Positions 1 through 10,383 of a DNA stretch of 64,000 bases are shown here, piece by piece. Position numbers and translations under genes: made by a program. The stretch comes from Streptococcus vestibularis ATCC 49124. GTDB lineage: Bacteria > Bacillota > Bacilli > Lactobacillales > Streptococcaceae. Each line of letters opens with the position of its first letter. The first letter of the stretch is position 1. The notes beneath the pieces were generated by a model. It was not told the DNA's origin, searched no databases, and was given only the letters and a program-made list of their open reading frames with translations. The stretch covers positions 518,819 through 582,818 of the forward strand of contig NZ_GL831112.1 of NCBI RefSeq assembly GCF_000188295.1, written 5' to 3'.

Positions 1-165
1 GGTTCTGATACGCAAAGACAACTTTTTATTCCTCATGTCACTTTGGGGTGTATCAATGTAGTAATTGGTTTGCGTAACAGGTGTTACATGGGAGAAAAGC
101 ACTGCTAAACGATTATACTCGTCTTTGGTGAGCAGAGTCTTGTACTCTATCTCTAAATGGTTCAT
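1..165 (-). CDS. CYTH domain protein, N-terminal part (runs off window)
   Basis: The reverse strand reads 55 codons from an ATG at 163-165, preceded by a good ribosome site (GGGAGGA). The protein begins MNHLEIEYKTLL; the EIEYK pattern is the ExExK signature of CYTH (adenylate cyclase/thiamine triphosphatase) domains, which bind triphosphate groups. It is divergent from relQ, and a CYTH gene next to relQ is usual in streptococci. The C-terminal two thirds lie outside the window, so activity cannot be judged. Family call is confident; substrate is unknown. Confidence 0.85.
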   Translation of the reverse strand, partial: MNHLEIEYKTLLTKDEYNRLAVLFSHVTPVTQTNYYIDTPQSDMRNKKLSLRIRT

Positions 166-192
166 GTGTGTCCTCCCTTGTTCTTTTAAATG

Positions 193-201
193 TGGTATAA
201 T
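193..201 (+). promoter_or_regulatory. Extended -10 promoter of relQ operon
   Basis: TGGTATAAT at 193-201 is a consensus extended -10 element (TGnTATAAT). It lies 60 bases before the relQ start, and no good -35 is needed for this class. It probably drives relQ-nadK-rluD-pta. Confidence 0.6.
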
Positions 202-260
202 GTAACAGATTGTATTTATTTTATAAAAAACTAAAGCTTTTGACAAGGAGGAGTCCTATC

Positions 261-932
261 TTGACCATGGATTGGGAAGAATTTCTAGACCCCTACATTC
301 AGGCCGTAGGTGAGCTCAAAATTAAGCTTCGAGGTATTCGTAAACAATTTCGTAAGCAAAATCGTCACTCGCCCATTGAGTTTGTGACGGGACGTGTAAA
401 GTCAGTGGCTTCCATTGAAGAGAAGATTGCCCTACGTGGACTGTCTGTTGAAAATTTAGCAAAGGATATGCAAGATATTGCAGGACTCCGAATAATGGTT
501 CAATTTGTTGATGATGTGGACGAGGTTTTGGGTCTTCTGCGTCACCGTAGTGATATGACCATAGTCTCAGAGCGTGATTATATTAGGAACCGTAAACACT
601 CGGGTTACCGCTCTTACCATGTTATCGTGTCTTATCCTGTTGATACCATTGATGGTCGCAAGGAAATCCTTGCCGAGATTCAAATTAGGACTTTGGCCAT
701 GAACTTTTGGGCCACCATTGAACATTCCCTTAATTATAAGTATCAGGGAAATTTTCCAGAGGAGATTAAACTTCGCTTGGAAACTACGGCACGCATAGCC
801 TATCAACTTGATGAAGAGATGCGTAAGATACGTGATGATATTCGAGATGCTCAGTTGCTCTTTGATCCAATCAACAGAACTTTGAAAGATAGTGTAGGAA
901 ATAGTGATGACACAGATGAAGACCTTTTCTGA
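261..932 (+). CDS. relQ: Small alarmone synthetase RelQ (GTP pyrophosphokinase)
   Basis: Single-domain (p)ppGpp synthetase, 223 residues, that transfers pyrophosphate from ATP to GTP/GDP in the stringent response. The RelA/SpoT synthetase core is visible: the [13 protein letters not shown] substrate-binding stretch and [17 protein letters not shown]. There is no HD hydrolase, ACT or TGS domain, so it is a SAS protein rather than Rel. I chose TTG 261 because AGGAGG at 246-251 is 9 bases upstream and the start [12 protein letters not shown] matches streptococcal homologues; ATG 267 is the alternative. It overlaps nadK by 26 bases. Known SAS proteins are tetramers regulated by pppGpp. Confidence 0.93.
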   Translation: MTMDWEEFLDPYIQAVGELKIKLRGIRKQFRKQNRHSPIEFVTGRVKSVASIEEKIALRGLSVENLAKDMQDIAGLRIMVQFVDDVDEVLGLLRHRSDMTIVSERDYIRNRKHSGYRSYHVIVSYPVDTIDGRKEILAEIQIRTLAMNFWATIEHSLNYKYQGNFPEEIKLRLETTARIAYQLDEEMRKIRDDIRDAQLLFDPINRTLKDSVGNSDDTDEDLF

Positions 933-1743
933 TAAGATGAAGGTAGCTATTATTGCTAATGGCAAACCCCAAAGCAGGCGTGTTGCCTCAAAACTTTTTA
1001 ATACCTTTCGAGATGATCCCGATTTTTATTTGACTAAGAAAAATCCTGATGTGATTATCTCTATTGGTGGCGATGGCATGTTGCTATCGTCTTTCCACAT
1101 GTATGAAAAAGAGCTCTCTCGTGTCCGTTTTGTAGGGATTCACACGGGGCATTTAGGTTTTTATACAGATTACTTGGATAGTGAAGTGGATCAATTAATT
1201 GAAACCCTGCGTAAGGATAATGGAGATAAGATTTCCTACCCTCTTTTAAATGTCACATTAACCTTGGCTGATGGGCGTTCTTTCACGTCTATTGCCCTCA
1301 ATGAAGCAGCAATTAAGCGTAACGAGAAGACTATGGCGGCAGATGTTTGTCTTAATGATGTACTGTTTGAGAGCTTCCGTGGAGATGGGTTATCTGTATC
1401 GACACCTACGGGGTCAACCGCCTACAATAAATCTTTGGGTGGTGCGGTACTTCATCCCACTATTGAAGCCTTGCAGCTGACAGAAATTGCTAGTCTTAAT
1501 AATCGTGTTTACCGTACCTTAGGTAGTCCACTTATCGTGCCAAAACATGAGAAGATTACTATCTATCCTACTCGAATGGGGAGCTACACTCTGTCGGTTG
1601 ATAATAAGACCTATACCAACCGTAATGTGAAAAAGGTAGAATTTTCGATTGACCAACGTAAGATTTCTTTTGTTGCTAGTGCTAGTCACACAAGTTTTTG
1701 GGAACGGGTCCGTGAATCCTTTATTGGAGACATGGAAGAATGA
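907..1743 (+). CDS. nadK: NAD kinase
   Basis: ATP-dependent NAD kinase, 278 residues, making NADP+ in the cytosol. The diagnostic GGDG motif is at about residues 54-57 ([10 protein letters not shown]), followed by the NE motif ([12 protein letters not shown]) and the glycine-rich [15 protein letters not shown] segment that binds the dinucleotide. I took ATG 907 (MTQMKTFSD); GTG 904 and ATGs at 916 and 937 are alternatives. It starts inside the end of relQ and its stop overlaps the next start (ATGA), so translation is probably coupled. Confidence 0.93.
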   Translation: MTQMKTFSDKMKVAIIANGKPQSRRVASKLFNTFRDDPDFYLTKKNPDVIISIGGDGMLLSSFHMYEKELSRVRFVGIHTGHLGFYTDYLDSEVDQLIETLRKDNGDKISYPLLNVTLTLADGRSFTSIALNEAAIKRNEKTMAADVCLNDVLFESFRGDGLSVSTPTGSTAYNKSLGGAVLHPTIEALQLTEIASLNNRVYRTLGSPLIVPKHEKITIYPTRMGSYTLSVDNKTYTNRNVKKVEFSIDQRKISFVASASHTSFWERVRESFIGDMEE

Positions 1744-2636
1744 GATATGAATTTACTGTAGGACGTTCATGTCGAGTTAAAACCTTTTTGAAGGAGCACG
1801 ATATTTCAAAAGGACTTCTAGCCAAAATTAAGTTTGAGGGTGGTCATATCTGGGTCAATGGTGAGGAGCAGTTTGCGACTTATCCTGTCCATGAGGGAGA
1901 CGTGGTTGCCATAGAAATTCCTGATGAGGCGCCGCATGAAACATTGAAGCCAATTCCTTTTAACTTGGATATAGTCTATGAGGATGATAACTTCTTGGTG
2001 ATTAATAAACCCTATGGCTATGCTAGTATTCCAAGTGTTAACCATGATAATACCATGGCTAACTTTGTCAAATATCACTTTGTCAGCAATAATTATCCTA
2101 ACCAGCGTGTCCATATCGTGACACGTTTGGATAAGGACACATCTGGTCTCATGCTGTTTGCCAAGCATGGTTACGCCCATGCTCGTATGGATAAACAGTT
2201 ACAACAGAAGTCTATTAAGAAACATTATTATGCCTTGGTTGAAGGTGATACCAAACTTGAGCAGCAGGGTGAAATCATTGCACCGATTGCGCGTGATGTG
2301 GATTCCATTATCACACGTCGAGTCCATAAATCGGGAAAATATGCTCACACTAGTTATCGTTTGGTAGGTGATTATGGTAGGGTTAAACTGGTTGATATCA
2401 ATCTTCATACCGGACGTACGCACCAGATTCGTGTGCACTTTGCCCACTTAGGTTTGCCTCTTTTGGGAGACGACCTTTATGGCGGGTCCCTAGACTACGG
2501 TATTAAGCGTCAAGCCTTGCATTGTCATCGCCTTGCATTTATAGATCCTTTCACCAAAAAAGAGATGGTCCATGCATCTTCCTTGACAGATGATTTTGAA
2601 ACCGTTATCATGAACTTACAAACTAAAAAAGATTGA
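1740..2636 (+). CDS. RluA/RluD-family 23S rRNA pseudouridine synthase
   Basis: 298-residue pseudouridine synthase. An N-terminal S4-like RNA-binding part (to about residue 80) precedes the catalytic domain with the family motif [16 protein letters not shown]; the Asp in RLDKDTSG is the catalytic nucleophile. The later [17 protein letters not shown] block is also typical. It is translationally coupled to nadK (ATGA). The family modifies large-subunit rRNA; the exact target uridine cannot be read from sequence, so rluD is only the nearest label. Confidence 0.88.
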   Translation: MRYEFTVGRSCRVKTFLKEHDISKGLLAKIKFEGGHIWVNGEEQFATYPVHEGDVVAIEIPDEAPHETLKPIPFNLDIVYEDDNFLVINKPYGYASIPSVNHDNTMANFVKYHFVSNNYPNQRVHIVTRLDKDTSGLMLFAKHGYAHARMDKQLQQKSIKKHYYALVEGDTKLEQQGEIIAPIARDVDSIITRRVHKSGKYAHTSYRLVGDYGRVKLVDINLHTGRTHQIRVHFAHLGLPLLGDDLYGGSLDYGIKRQALHCHRLAFIDPFTKKEMVHASSLTDDFETVIMNLQTKKD

Positions 2637-2649
2637 TTGAGGATTTTTT

Positions 2650-3633
2650 ATGCGTAGTCTATTTGGTGAACTTCGTGAAGGTATTTCAGGGAAAGGAGTT
2701 AAGATTGTCTTCCCTGAGGGTAACGATGACCGTGTGGTTCGTGCTGCTGCCCGTTTGAAATTTGAAGGATTGGTGGATCCTATTATTTTGGGAGACCCAG
2801 TTGAGGTTCACAAAATCTTGAACGATCTTGGCTTTGCAGACTTTAACTATACGATTATTAATCCTGAAACCTATGAAGGTTTTGAGGAAATGAAGGAAAT
2901 ATTTCTTGAAATTCGTAAGGGAAAAGCAACAGTCGAAGATGCAGAGAAATTGCTTCGTGATGTGAACTATTTCGGTGTTATGCTAGTTAAACTTGGTTTT
3001 GCTGATGGAATGGTTTCAGGTGCCATTCACTCAACAGCGGATACGGTACGTCCTGCTCTTCAAATTATCAAAACAAAACCTGGTATTTCTCGTACATCAG
3101 GTGTCTTCCTTATGAACCGTGAAGATACCAATCATCGTTTGATGTTTGCCGACTGTGCTATCAATATTGAACCAAATTCTCAAGAATTAGCAGAAATTGC
3201 AATTAATACTGCAGAAACAGCTAAAGTTTTTGGTATTGATCCTAAAGTGGCCATGCTTAGCTTCTCAACAAAAGGTTCTGCTAAATCACCAAAAGTTGAC
3301 AGGGTTGTTCAAGCAACAAATATTGCTAAAGAAATGCGTCCTGACTTGGCTATTGATGGTGAGTTGCAGTTCGATGCAGCATTTGTTCCAGCAACAGCAG
3401 CTATTAAGGCTCCAGATAGTGACGTAGCAGGACATGCTAATGTCTTTGTATTCCCTGGTTTGCAGGCTGGAAATATCGGCTATAAGATTGCTCAACGTTT
3501 GGGAATGTTTGAGGCTATCGGACCAATCTTACAAGGTCTTAATAAACCAGTAAACGATCTTTCTCGTGGTGCGAGTGCTGAAGATATTTACAACTTAGCT
3601 ATTATCACAGCTGCTCAAGCTCTTAATAATTAA
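2650..3633 (+). CDS. pta: Phosphate acetyltransferase
   Basis: 327-residue phosphotransacetylase interconverting acetyl-CoA and acetyl phosphate in the Pta-AckA overflow and ATP-forming route. Length and sequence fit the single-domain PTA_PTB family (VFPEGNDDRVVRAA at the N-terminus, GMVSGAIHSTADTVRPALQ, and DGELQFDAAFVP). It begins 13 bases after the rluD-type gene and is the last gene of the relQ operon. No key residue looks missing. Confidence 0.95.
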   Translation: MRSLFGELREGISGKGVKIVFPEGNDDRVVRAAARLKFEGLVDPIILGDPVEVHKILNDLGFADFNYTIINPETYEGFEEMKEIFLEIRKGKATVEDAEKLLRDVNYFGVMLVKLGFADGMVSGAIHSTADTVRPALQIIKTKPGISRTSGVFLMNREDTNHRLMFADCAINIEPNSQELAEIAINTAETAKVFGIDPKVAMLSFSTKGSAKSPKVDRVVQATNIAKEMRPDLAIDGELQFDAAFVPATAAIKAPDSDVAGHANVFVFPGLQAGNIGYKIAQRLGMFEAIGPILQGLNKPVNDLSRGASAEDIYNLAIITAAQALNN

Positions 3634-3823
3634 AAGCAATAATAAAAGAAAGTCTGGCTAAGTGTCTGGGCTTTTTTATGCAACTTTTGTGATTAAAAAT
3701 TAATCAACATAAACTAAAGAAAACCCTTTATTGATAAGGAATTTCAGTAGTTTTCGTGTTTACAGATATTATCGAATTGTATAAAAGATTCTAATAATAA
3801 CTGTTCTTTTTGATTATTTATGC

Positions 3824-3829
3824 TATAAT
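3824..3829 (+). promoter_or_regulatory. Promoter of amiA (extended -10)
   Basis: TATAAT at 3824-3829 preceded by TGC makes an extended -10. It sits 36 bases before the amiA start in an AT-rich region. The -35 is poor. Confidence 0.6.
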
Positions 3830-3865
3830 GAAGCTGTAAAAAATTTTATATTTTGGAGAAATCTT

Positions 3866-5836
3866 ATGAAAAAAAGTAAATGGTTAGCCTTAGCAGGCGC
3901 TGCCGTCCTTAGTGTTGGTATTTTGGCGGCTTGTTCATCTAAGTCTAGTACTAGTGGTACTACTTATGGTTACGTTTACAGTTCAGATCCTGAAACTTTG
4001 GATTATATTACCTCAAATACAGGACCTACAACAACCGCTGTGACAAATGGTGTTGATGGTCTTATGGAAACAGATAAATATGGTAATCTTGTACCTTCAG
4101 TGGCTGAAGATTGGTCTGTCTCTCAAGATGGTCTAACCTACACTTATAAAATCCGTAAAGGGGTTAAATGGTATACCTCTGATGGTGAAGAGTACGCTGA
4201 TGTTACAGCCAAGGACTTTGTAACTGGTCTTAAGCATGCGGCAGACTCAAAAGCTGGTGCTCTCTATTTGGTTCAAGATTCTATTGCTGGTTTGTCCGAC
4301 TACCTTTCAGGTGCCAATAAAGATTTCTCAAAGGTTGGTGTTAAGGCAATTGATGACCATACCTTGCAATATACACTTAAACGACCAGAGCCATACTGGA
4401 ACTCTAAGACAACTTATGGTTTGCTTTTCCCAGTCAATGCAGACTTCCTTAAGACTAAAGGAAAAGATTTCGGTAAGTCAACAGACCCAACCTCTATCCT
4501 ATACAATGGTCCATTCCTTCTCAAATCTTTGACAGCTAAATCATCAATCGAGTTGACTAAGAACGAAAACTACTGGGATAAGAAGAACGTTCACTTTGAT
4601 GCTATCAAATTGACCTATGATGATGGTTCTGATCCAGAATCTTTGGAACGTAGTTTCACTGATGGTGCTTATAGTATTGCTCGTGTCTACCCAATGAGCT
4701 CTAACTATGCATCTGTCGAAAAGAAATATAAAGATAATATCTTCTATACTGCAGCAGGTGCGTCAACATCAGCCATGAGTGTCAATATTGACCGTCAAAG
4801 TTACAAATACACTGCTAAAAAGACTGATGCTGAAAAGACTTCAACGAAAAAAGCTCTTTTGAATAAAGACTTCCGTCAATCAATTAACTTTGCTATTGAC
4901 CGTACGGTATATCAATCACAAGTCAACGGTAAGGATGGAGCAGCTAAAGCTATTCGAAATCTCTTTGTTCCTTCTGACTTCGTTAGTGCAGGAGATAAGA
5001 CCTTTGGAGATCTTGTTACTGAAAAGATGAGTTCATATGGTGATGAGTGGTCAGGCGTCAACTTTGCTGATGGTCAAGATGGTCTCTACAATGCAGAAAA
5101 AGCCAAAACTGAGTTTAGTAAGGCTAAAGAAGCTCTCCAAGGAGAAGGTGTTCAATTCCCAATCCACTTGGACCTTCCAGTTGACCAAAGTTCTAAACTT
5201 AATGTTTCTCAAGCGCAATCTTTGAAACAAACCATTGAAAAATCATTGGGAAGTGACAATGTGGTGATTGATATCAACCAATTGTCATCTGATGATATGC
5301 AAAATGCAACCCTTAATGCGCCAAATGCGGCTGCAGAAGATTGGGATATTTCAAATGGTGTTGTTTGGAGTCCAGACTATCAAGACCCATCAACTTATCT
5401 TAATATCTTTAAGACAACATCAAATGAAAACACTAAGACCTTCATGGGATATGATAACCCAAATAATGCGGCAGCAGCCCAAGTAGGACTTAAAGATTAT
5501 GATGCCTTGCTTGACTCAGCAGATTCTGAAACAACAGATCTCAATGTACGTTATGATCGTTATGCTCAAGCTCAAGCTTGGTTAGAAGATAGTTCACTTG
5601 TCATTCCTTTGACGGTTGGTAACGGTGCAGCTCCAGTTGTCTCACGTTTGACACCATTTACAGGTTCATATACTCAAGTGGGTGATAAGAGTTCAGGTGA
5701 CTACTTCAAATATGTTAAACCACAAGAAAAAGTAGTTACTAAGAAAGAATATGAACAAAGTCGTGAAAAATGGCTTAAAGAAAAGAAAGCATCTAACGAA
5801 AAAGCTCAAAAAGATCTTGAGAAACACGTTAAATAA
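3866..5836 (+). CDS. amiA: Oligopeptide ABC transporter substrate-binding lipoprotein AmiA
   Basis: 656-residue extracellular peptide-binding lipoprotein (SBP_bac_5 family) that captures oligopeptides, including signalling peptides, for the Ami importer. A lipoprotein signal is clear: MKKSK, a hydrophobic core, and lipobox LAAC with the lipidated Cys at residue 23. The mature part begins with a Ser/Thr-rich spacer and then YVYSSDPETLDYI, typical of OppA/AmiA. The C-terminus is Lys-rich. It heads amiACDEF; the downstream hairpin (5846-5878) probably sets higher binding-protein expression than that of the permease. In milk streptococci this system feeds nitrogen and quorum sensing; that part is family knowledge. 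Confidence 0.94.
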   Translation: MKKSKWLALAGAAVLSVGILAACSSKSSTSGTTYGYVYSSDPETLDYITSNTGPTTTAVTNGVDGLMETDKYGNLVPSVAEDWSVSQDGLTYTYKIRKGVKWYTSDGEEYADVTAKDFVTGLKHAADSKAGALYLVQDSIAGLSDYLSGANKDFSKVGVKAIDDHTLQYTLKRPEPYWNSKTTYGLLFPVNADFLKTKGKDFGKSTDPTSILYNGPFLLKSLTAKSSIELTKNENYWDKKNVHFDAIKLTYDDGSDPESLERSFTDGAYSIARVYPMSSNYASVEKKYKDNIFYTAAGASTSAMSVNIDRQSYKYTAKKTDAEKTSTKKALLNKDFRQSINFAIDRTVYQSQVNGKDGAAKAIRNLFVPSDFVSAGDKTFGDLVTEKMSSYGDEWSGVNFADGQDGLYNAEKAKTEFSKAKEALQGEGVQFPIHLDLPVDQSSKLNVSQAQSLKQTIEKSLGSDNVVIDINQLSSDDMQNATLNAPNAAAEDWDISNGVVWSPDYQDPSTYLNIFKTTSNENTKTFMGYDNPNNAAAAQVGLKDYDALLDSADSETTDLNVRYDRYAQAQAWLEDSSLVIPLTVGNGAAPVVSRLTPFTGSYTQVGDKSSGDYFKYVKPQEKVVTKKEYEQSREKWLKEKKASNEKAQKDLEKHVK

Positions 5837-5845
5837 AAGGACGAT

Positions 5846-5878
5846 GGAACTTTCTCATTTGATTGGGAAAGTTCTTTT
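5846..5878 (+). terminator. Intra-operon hairpin between amiA and amiC
   Basis: GAACTTTC (5847-5854) pairs perfectly with GAAAGTTC (5867-5874) and is followed by TTTT. Its position just after the amiA stop suits a leaky terminator or an mRNA-stabilising 3' hairpin. Confidence 0.6.
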
Positions 5879-5896
5879 GGAATTAAAGGAAGAGAC

Positions 5897-7390
5897 ATGA
5901 AAAAATACATTTTATTGAGAACCCTCCGTTCTCTATTGTCAATATTTGTCGTGACGGCCTTGACCTACACGATTATCTATACCATGGTGCCGAGGCGTCT
6001 GATTTTCAGACAGGACCCTAACTACAATAAGATTGCAAAAACAGCTGATTCTAAGGCAAACTATGAAAATACAATCTTTGAACGTATGGGTTACATTGAT
6101 TACTATGACACCAAGGAGTTGCAGGAGAAAGCCAGCACACTTGATAAGTTGGTAACAACTAAGCCAACAAAAGCCAATAAAGCTATCTACCAAAAATATG
6201 TGGATAGTTTGGGACATGGCTGGCGTTTGCATCAGTTTAAGCAAAGTAAGCAGTTCTATGCGACACGTGATGTACCAGTGCTTGAACGTGTGTTTGAATT
6301 CTACACGCACCTCTTTGAATTTGACAATACTGGATGGGTTAAAGATAAAACGAATCCAAACTTGAAGCGTTACATCCGTATTGAAAATGATCCAGCTATT
6401 GGTTGGTCAGTTGTTGGTTCAGGGACTAAGCACAAATATTTGCTTTACTTTAACAGTCAGTTCCCATTTGTTCACCAAAACTTTGTGAAGATGAATCTTG
6501 GAACTTCATACCCAACTTATGCTGAGCAAGGTGTTCTTGATGTTATTACTCAAGGCCAAGGGCAAACACAAAGCTCTGAGGTTAACTTCCCTACTGGTAA
6601 GAAAATATCTTCAGTAGATATCTATTCTCGTACTTATAAATCACCTAGTCAGGCTGACGCTAGAGATCGTTCTTACTATGGTGATGATCCGTACACAGCT
6701 ACCAAGAGTCGCTATCAATACCCATCAATGGTGACAAGCTCTGCCATTGCAGGTTTGATTGGTTTGGTCTTGTCTTATGCTTTGGCAATTCCATTGGGAT
6801 CATACATGGCACGCTTTAAAAACACACTCTTTGATAGTGTGTCAACAGGTGTCTTGACTTTCTTGCTTTCACTACCAACCATCGCCTTGGTTTATATCAT
6901 TCGTTTGATTGGTTCTGAGATTGGTCTTCCAGATTCCTTCCCTATCTTGGGTGCAGGTGACTGGCGTTCATACGTCTTGCCATCTGTTATTCTCGGTCTC
7001 TTGTCAACACCAGGTCTTGCTATTTGGATTCGTCGTTACATGATCGATTTGCAATCACAAGACTTCGTTCGTTTTGCACGTGCCAAAGGGTTATCAGAAC
7101 AAGAAATTTCGAACAGGCACATTTTCAAGAATTCTATGGTTTCCTTGGTTTCAGGAATTCCAGCATCTATTGTTGGGGTTATCACAGGGGCTACCTTGAC
7201 AGAAACAATCTTCGCCTACCCTGGTATGGGTAAAATGTTGATCGATTCTGTTCGTGCTTCTAATAATGCTATGGTTGTTGGTCTGGTATTTATTTTCACA
7301 GCCCTCACCATCTTCTCATTGCTTGTGGGTGATATCCTTATGACTATTATTGACCCACGTATCAAATTGACATCTAAAGGAGGTAAGTAA
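5897..7390 (+). CDS. amiC: Oligopeptide ABC transporter permease AmiC
   Basis: 497-residue inner permease of the peptide importer. One N-terminal membrane segment (about residues 7-30) is followed by a long extracytoplasmic insertion to about residue 275, as in streptococcal AmiC/OppB. The C-terminal five-helix core carries the EAA-loop ATPase contact ([20 protein letters not shown]). It pairs with AmiD and shares one base with it (TAATG), so the two are translationally coupled. Confidence 0.93.
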   Translation: MKKYILLRTLRSLLSIFVVTALTYTIIYTMVPRRLIFRQDPNYNKIAKTADSKANYENTIFERMGYIDYYDTKELQEKASTLDKLVTTKPTKANKAIYQKYVDSLGHGWRLHQFKQSKQFYATRDVPVLERVFEFYTHLFEFDNTGWVKDKTNPNLKRYIRIENDPAIGWSVVGSGTKHKYLLYFNSQFPFVHQNFVKMNLGTSYPTYAEQGVLDVITQGQGQTQSSEVNFPTGKKISSVDIYSRTYKSPSQADARDRSYYGDDPYTATKSRYQYPSMVTSSAIAGLIGLVLSYALAIPLGSYMARFKNTLFDSVSTGVLTFLLSLPTIALVYIIRLIGSEIGLPDSFPILGAGDWRSYVLPSVILGLLSTPGLAIWIRRYMIDLQSQDFVRFARAKGLSEQEISNRHIFKNSMVSLVSGIPASIVGVITGATLTETIFAYPGMGKMLIDSVRASNNAMVVGLVFIFTALTIFSLLVGDILMTIIDPRIKLTSKGGK

Positions 7391-8316
7391 TGGCTTCAAT
7401 TGATAAAAGTAAGTTCCAATTTGTAAAGCGCGATGATTTTGCCTCTGAAACAATTGATGCACCGGCTTACTCATACTGGAAATCAGTGATGCGTCAATTT
7501 TTTAAAAAGAAATCAACAGTTGTCATGTTAGGTATCTTGATTGCCATTGTTTTGATGAGTTTCATCTACCCAATGTTTTCTAAATTTGACTTCAATGATG
7601 TCTCAAAAGTAAATGATTTCAGTTTGCGTTATGTACATCCAAACGCTCAATACTGGTTCGGTACTGACAGTAATGGTAAGTCTCTATTTGACAGTGTTTG
7701 GTTCGGAGCTCGTAATTCTATCCTTATTGCTGTTATCGCTACCTTCCTTAATGTTATAATTGGTTTGATTGTTGGTGCTGTTTGGGGGATTTCTAAGACC
7801 TTCGATATGATTATGATGGAAATCTACAACATCATCTCAAATATTCCTGACCTCCTTGTGGTTATCGTCTTGACTTACTCATTGGGTTCTGGTTTCTGGA
7901 ATATGATCTTTGCCATGACTGTTACAGGATGGATTGGTATTGCCTATACTATCCGTATTCAAATCATGCGTTACCGTGATTTGGAGTATAACTTGGCTTC
8001 TCGTACTTTGGGAACACCAACTGCTAAGATTGTGGTTAAAAATATCATGCCACAACTTGTGTCAGTTATCGTAACCATGGCTAGTCAACTTTTGCCAGGA
8101 TTTATCTCTTATGAGGCCTTTCTTTCATACTTTGGTTTGGGACTTCCCGTTACTACGCCTAGTCTTGGTCGTTTGATTTCAGACTATGCACAGAACGTTA
8201 CAGTCAATGCTTATCTCTTCTGGATTCCATTGACTACCTTGATCCTCGTTTCCCTTGCCCTCTTTATTGTCGGTCAAAACTTGGCGGATGCCAGCGACCC
8301 ACGTACGCATAGATAG
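7390..8316 (+). CDS. amiD: Oligopeptide ABC transporter permease AmiD
   Basis: 308-residue second permease subunit (OppC type). An N-terminal membrane segment (about residues 40-60) precedes the OppC periplasmic part and a core with helices around residues 110-300. The EAA-type loop reads [21 protein letters not shown] strong ribosome site (AAAGGAGG) lies in the end of amiC. It should form the translocation pore with AmiC. Confidence 0.93.
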   Translation: MASIDKSKFQFVKRDDFASETIDAPAYSYWKSVMRQFFKKKSTVVMLGILIAIVLMSFIYPMFSKFDFNDVSKVNDFSLRYVHPNAQYWFGTDSNGKSLFDSVWFGARNSILIAVIATFLNVIIGLIVGAVWGISKTFDMIMMEIYNIISNIPDLLVVIVLTYSLGSGFWNMIFAMTVTGWIGIAYTIRIQIMRYRDLEYNLASRTLGTPTAKIVVKNIMPQLVSVIVTMASQLLPGFISYEAFLSYFGLGLPVTTPSLGRLISDYAQNVTVNAYLFWIPLTTLILVSLALFIVGQNLADASDPRTHR

Positions 8317-8325
8317 GAGTCCAAT

Positions 8326-9411
8326 ATGACAGAAAATAAAAATGTAATATTATCGGCTCGCGATATCGTCGTGGAGTTTGACGTTCGTGACCGTGTTTTG
8401 ACAGCTATTCGAGGAGTGTCCCTTGATTTGGTTGAAGGTGAAGTTTTAGCCTTGGTTGGTGAGTCTGGTTCAGGTAAATCAGTATTGACTAAGACTTTCA
8501 CAGGGATGCTTGAAGAAAATGGTCGTGTAGCTAGCGGTTCTATTGATTATCGTGGCCAAGATTTGACCAAGCTTAAGAGTCACCAAGATTGGGCACCTAT
8601 TCGTGGAGCTAAGATTGCGACTATCTTCCAAGATCCTATGACCAGTCTTGACCCAATTAAGACTATTGGTAGCCAAATTGTTGAAGTCATTGTCAAACAC
8701 CAAGGAAAATCAGTCAAAGAAGCTAAAAAAATGGCTATTGATTACATGGATAAGGTTGGTATTCCTGATGCTGAAAAACGTTTCAACGAATATCCTTTCC
8801 AATACTCTGGTGGGATGCGTCAACGTATCGTCATCGCCATTGCCTTGGCTTGCCGTCCTGATGTCCTTATCTGTGACGAGCCAACAACTGCCCTTGATGT
8901 GACCATTCAAGCTCAAATTATTGACCTCTTGAAATCTCTCAAAGAGGAGTACGGTTTCTCAGTGATTTTCATTACCCATGACCTTGGTGTGGTAGCAAGT
9001 ATTGCTGACAAGGTTGCTGTTATGTATGCTGGTGAAATCATTGAGTACGCAACTGTTGAGGAAATTTTCTATGAGCCTTGTCACCCATACACGTGGAGCT
9101 TGCTTTCAAGCTTACCACAGTTGGCTGACGATAAGGGTGAGCTTTTCTCAATTCCAGGGACACCACCATCACTTTATACACCGGTTGTTGGAGATGCCTT
9201 TGCCTTGCGTTCAGACTATGCTATGCAAATTGACTTTGAGGAAAAAGCACCACAATTCCAAGTTTCAGATACTCACTGGGCTAAGACCTGGCTCTTACAT
9301 GAGGATGCACCAAAAGTTGAAAAACCTGCGGTTATCCAAAATCTACATGAAAAAATCCGTGCTAATATGGGATTTGCACATTTAGGAGATGAGGAGGAAG
9401 GCGATGCCTAA
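8326..9411 (+). CDS. amiE: Oligopeptide ABC transporter ATPase AmiE
   Basis: 361-residue nucleotide-binding subunit (OppD type). Walker A GESGSGKS, signature SGGMRQR, Walker [14 protein letters not shown] and the H-loop THDLG are all present, so it should hydrolyse ATP. The extra C-terminal domain ([13 protein letters not shown] region and beyond, from about residue 240) is the oligopeptide_HTP segment of peptide importers. Its stop overlaps the amiF start by 8 bases. Confidence 0.94.
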   Translation: MTENKNVILSARDIVVEFDVRDRVLTAIRGVSLDLVEGEVLALVGESGSGKSVLTKTFTGMLEENGRVASGSIDYRGQDLTKLKSHQDWAPIRGAKIATIFQDPMTSLDPIKTIGSQIVEVIVKHQGKSVKEAKKMAIDYMDKVGIPDAEKRFNEYPFQYSGGMRQRIVIAIALACRPDVLICDEPTTALDVTIQAQIIDLLKSLKEEYGFSVIFITHDLGVVASIADKVAVMYAGEIIEYATVEEIFYEPCHPYTWSLLSSLPQLADDKGELFSIPGTPPSLYTPVVGDAFALRSDYAMQIDFEEKAPQFQVSDTHWAKTWLLHEDAPKVEKPAVIQNLHEKIRANMGFAHLGDEEEGDA

Positions 9412-10333
9412 GAAGTTAGTTGAGGTAAAAGATGTGGAGATTTCCTTCGGTGAAGGAAGCAAGAAATTCGTTGCTGTCCACAATGCTAATTTTTTCATCA
9501 ACAAGGGTGAAACCTTTTCCCTCGTTGGTGAGTCTGGTAGTGGTAAAACCACAATCGGTCGTGCCATTATTGGTTTAAATGATACAAGTAATGGTGAGAT
9601 TATTTTTGACGGTAAGAAAATCAATGGACACTTATCTAACTCTGAGAAAAACGACCTTATCCGTCGTATCCAGATGATTTTCCAAGACCCTGCGGCTAGT
9701 TTGAATGAACGTGCAACAGTTGATTATATCTTGTCTGAGGGTTTGCATAACTTCCATCTCTATAAAGATGAGGAAGATCGTAAAGCTAAAATCAAGGAAA
9801 TCATCAAAGAAGTGGGACTTCTTGAGGAGCACTTGACACGTTACCCTCACGAATTTTCTGGGGGACAACGTCAACGTATCGGGATTGCGCGTTCCTTGGT
9901 CATGCAGCCTGACTTGGTTATCGCTGACGAACCAATCTCAGCCCTTGACGTGTCAGTCCGTGCCCAAGTCCTGAACTTGCTTAAGAAATTCCAAAAAGAG
10001 TTGGGATTGACCTATCTCTTTATCGCTCACGACTTATCAGTGGTCCGTTTCATTTCTGACCGTATCGCTGTTATCTATAAGGGGACAATTGTGGAAGTTG
10101 CTGAGACAGAAGAACTCTACAACAATCCTATCCACCCTTACACCAAGTCACTCTTGTCTGCTGTTCCTATTCCAGATCCAATCTTGGAACGTAAGAAGGT
10201 CTTGAAGGTTTATGATCCAAACCAACACGACTATTCGGTTGATAAACCAGAAATGGTGGAAGTACGTCCAGGTCACTTCGTTTGGGGTAACAAGAAAGAA
10301 ATTGAGACTTATCGTAAAGAACAAAGTAAGTAA
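9404..10333 (+). CDS. amiF: Oligopeptide ABC transporter ATPase AmiF
   Basis: 309-residue second ATPase (OppF type) completing the AmiACDEF importer. Walker A GESGSGKT, signature SGGQRQR, Walker [14 protein letters not shown] and H-loop AHDLS are intact. I chose ATG 9404 ([10 protein letters not shown]) rather than an in-frame upstream start, because GAGGAGG at about 9391-9397 gives normal spacing. Transcription ends at the strong hairpin at 10351-10382. Confidence 0.94.
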   Translation: MPKKLVEVKDVEISFGEGSKKFVAVHNANFFINKGETFSLVGESGSGKTTIGRAIIGLNDTSNGEIIFDGKKINGHLSNSEKNDLIRRIQMIFQDPAASLNERATVDYILSEGLHNFHLYKDEEDRKAKIKEIIKEVGLLEEHLTRYPHEFSGGQRQRIGIARSLVMQPDLVIADEPISALDVSVRAQVLNLLKKFQKELGLTYLFIAHDLSVVRFISDRIAVIYKGTIVEVAETEELYNNPIHPYTKSLLSAVPIPDPILERKKVLKVYDPNQHDYSVDKPEMVEVRPGHFVWGNKKEIETYRKEQSK

Positions 10334-10350
10334 GTCTTTTCAATGCAAAA

Positions 10351-10382
10351 AAAATCGTGTTCCAAAAGGAACACGGTTTTTC
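10351..10382. terminator. Bidirectional terminator between amiF and the ABC permease gene
   Basis: CGTGTTCC (10356-10363), loop AAAA, GGAACACG (10368-10375), flanked by A and T runs on either side. The perfect 8-bp stem can end transcription on both strands, which suits the converging genes. Confidence 0.9.
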
Positions 10383-10383
10383 T

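Noticed and set aside
3640-3680. Terminator after pta
   Set aside because: AAAGTC..GGCTTT can pair only with mismatches and wobble pairs; too weak to annotate although a T run follows.
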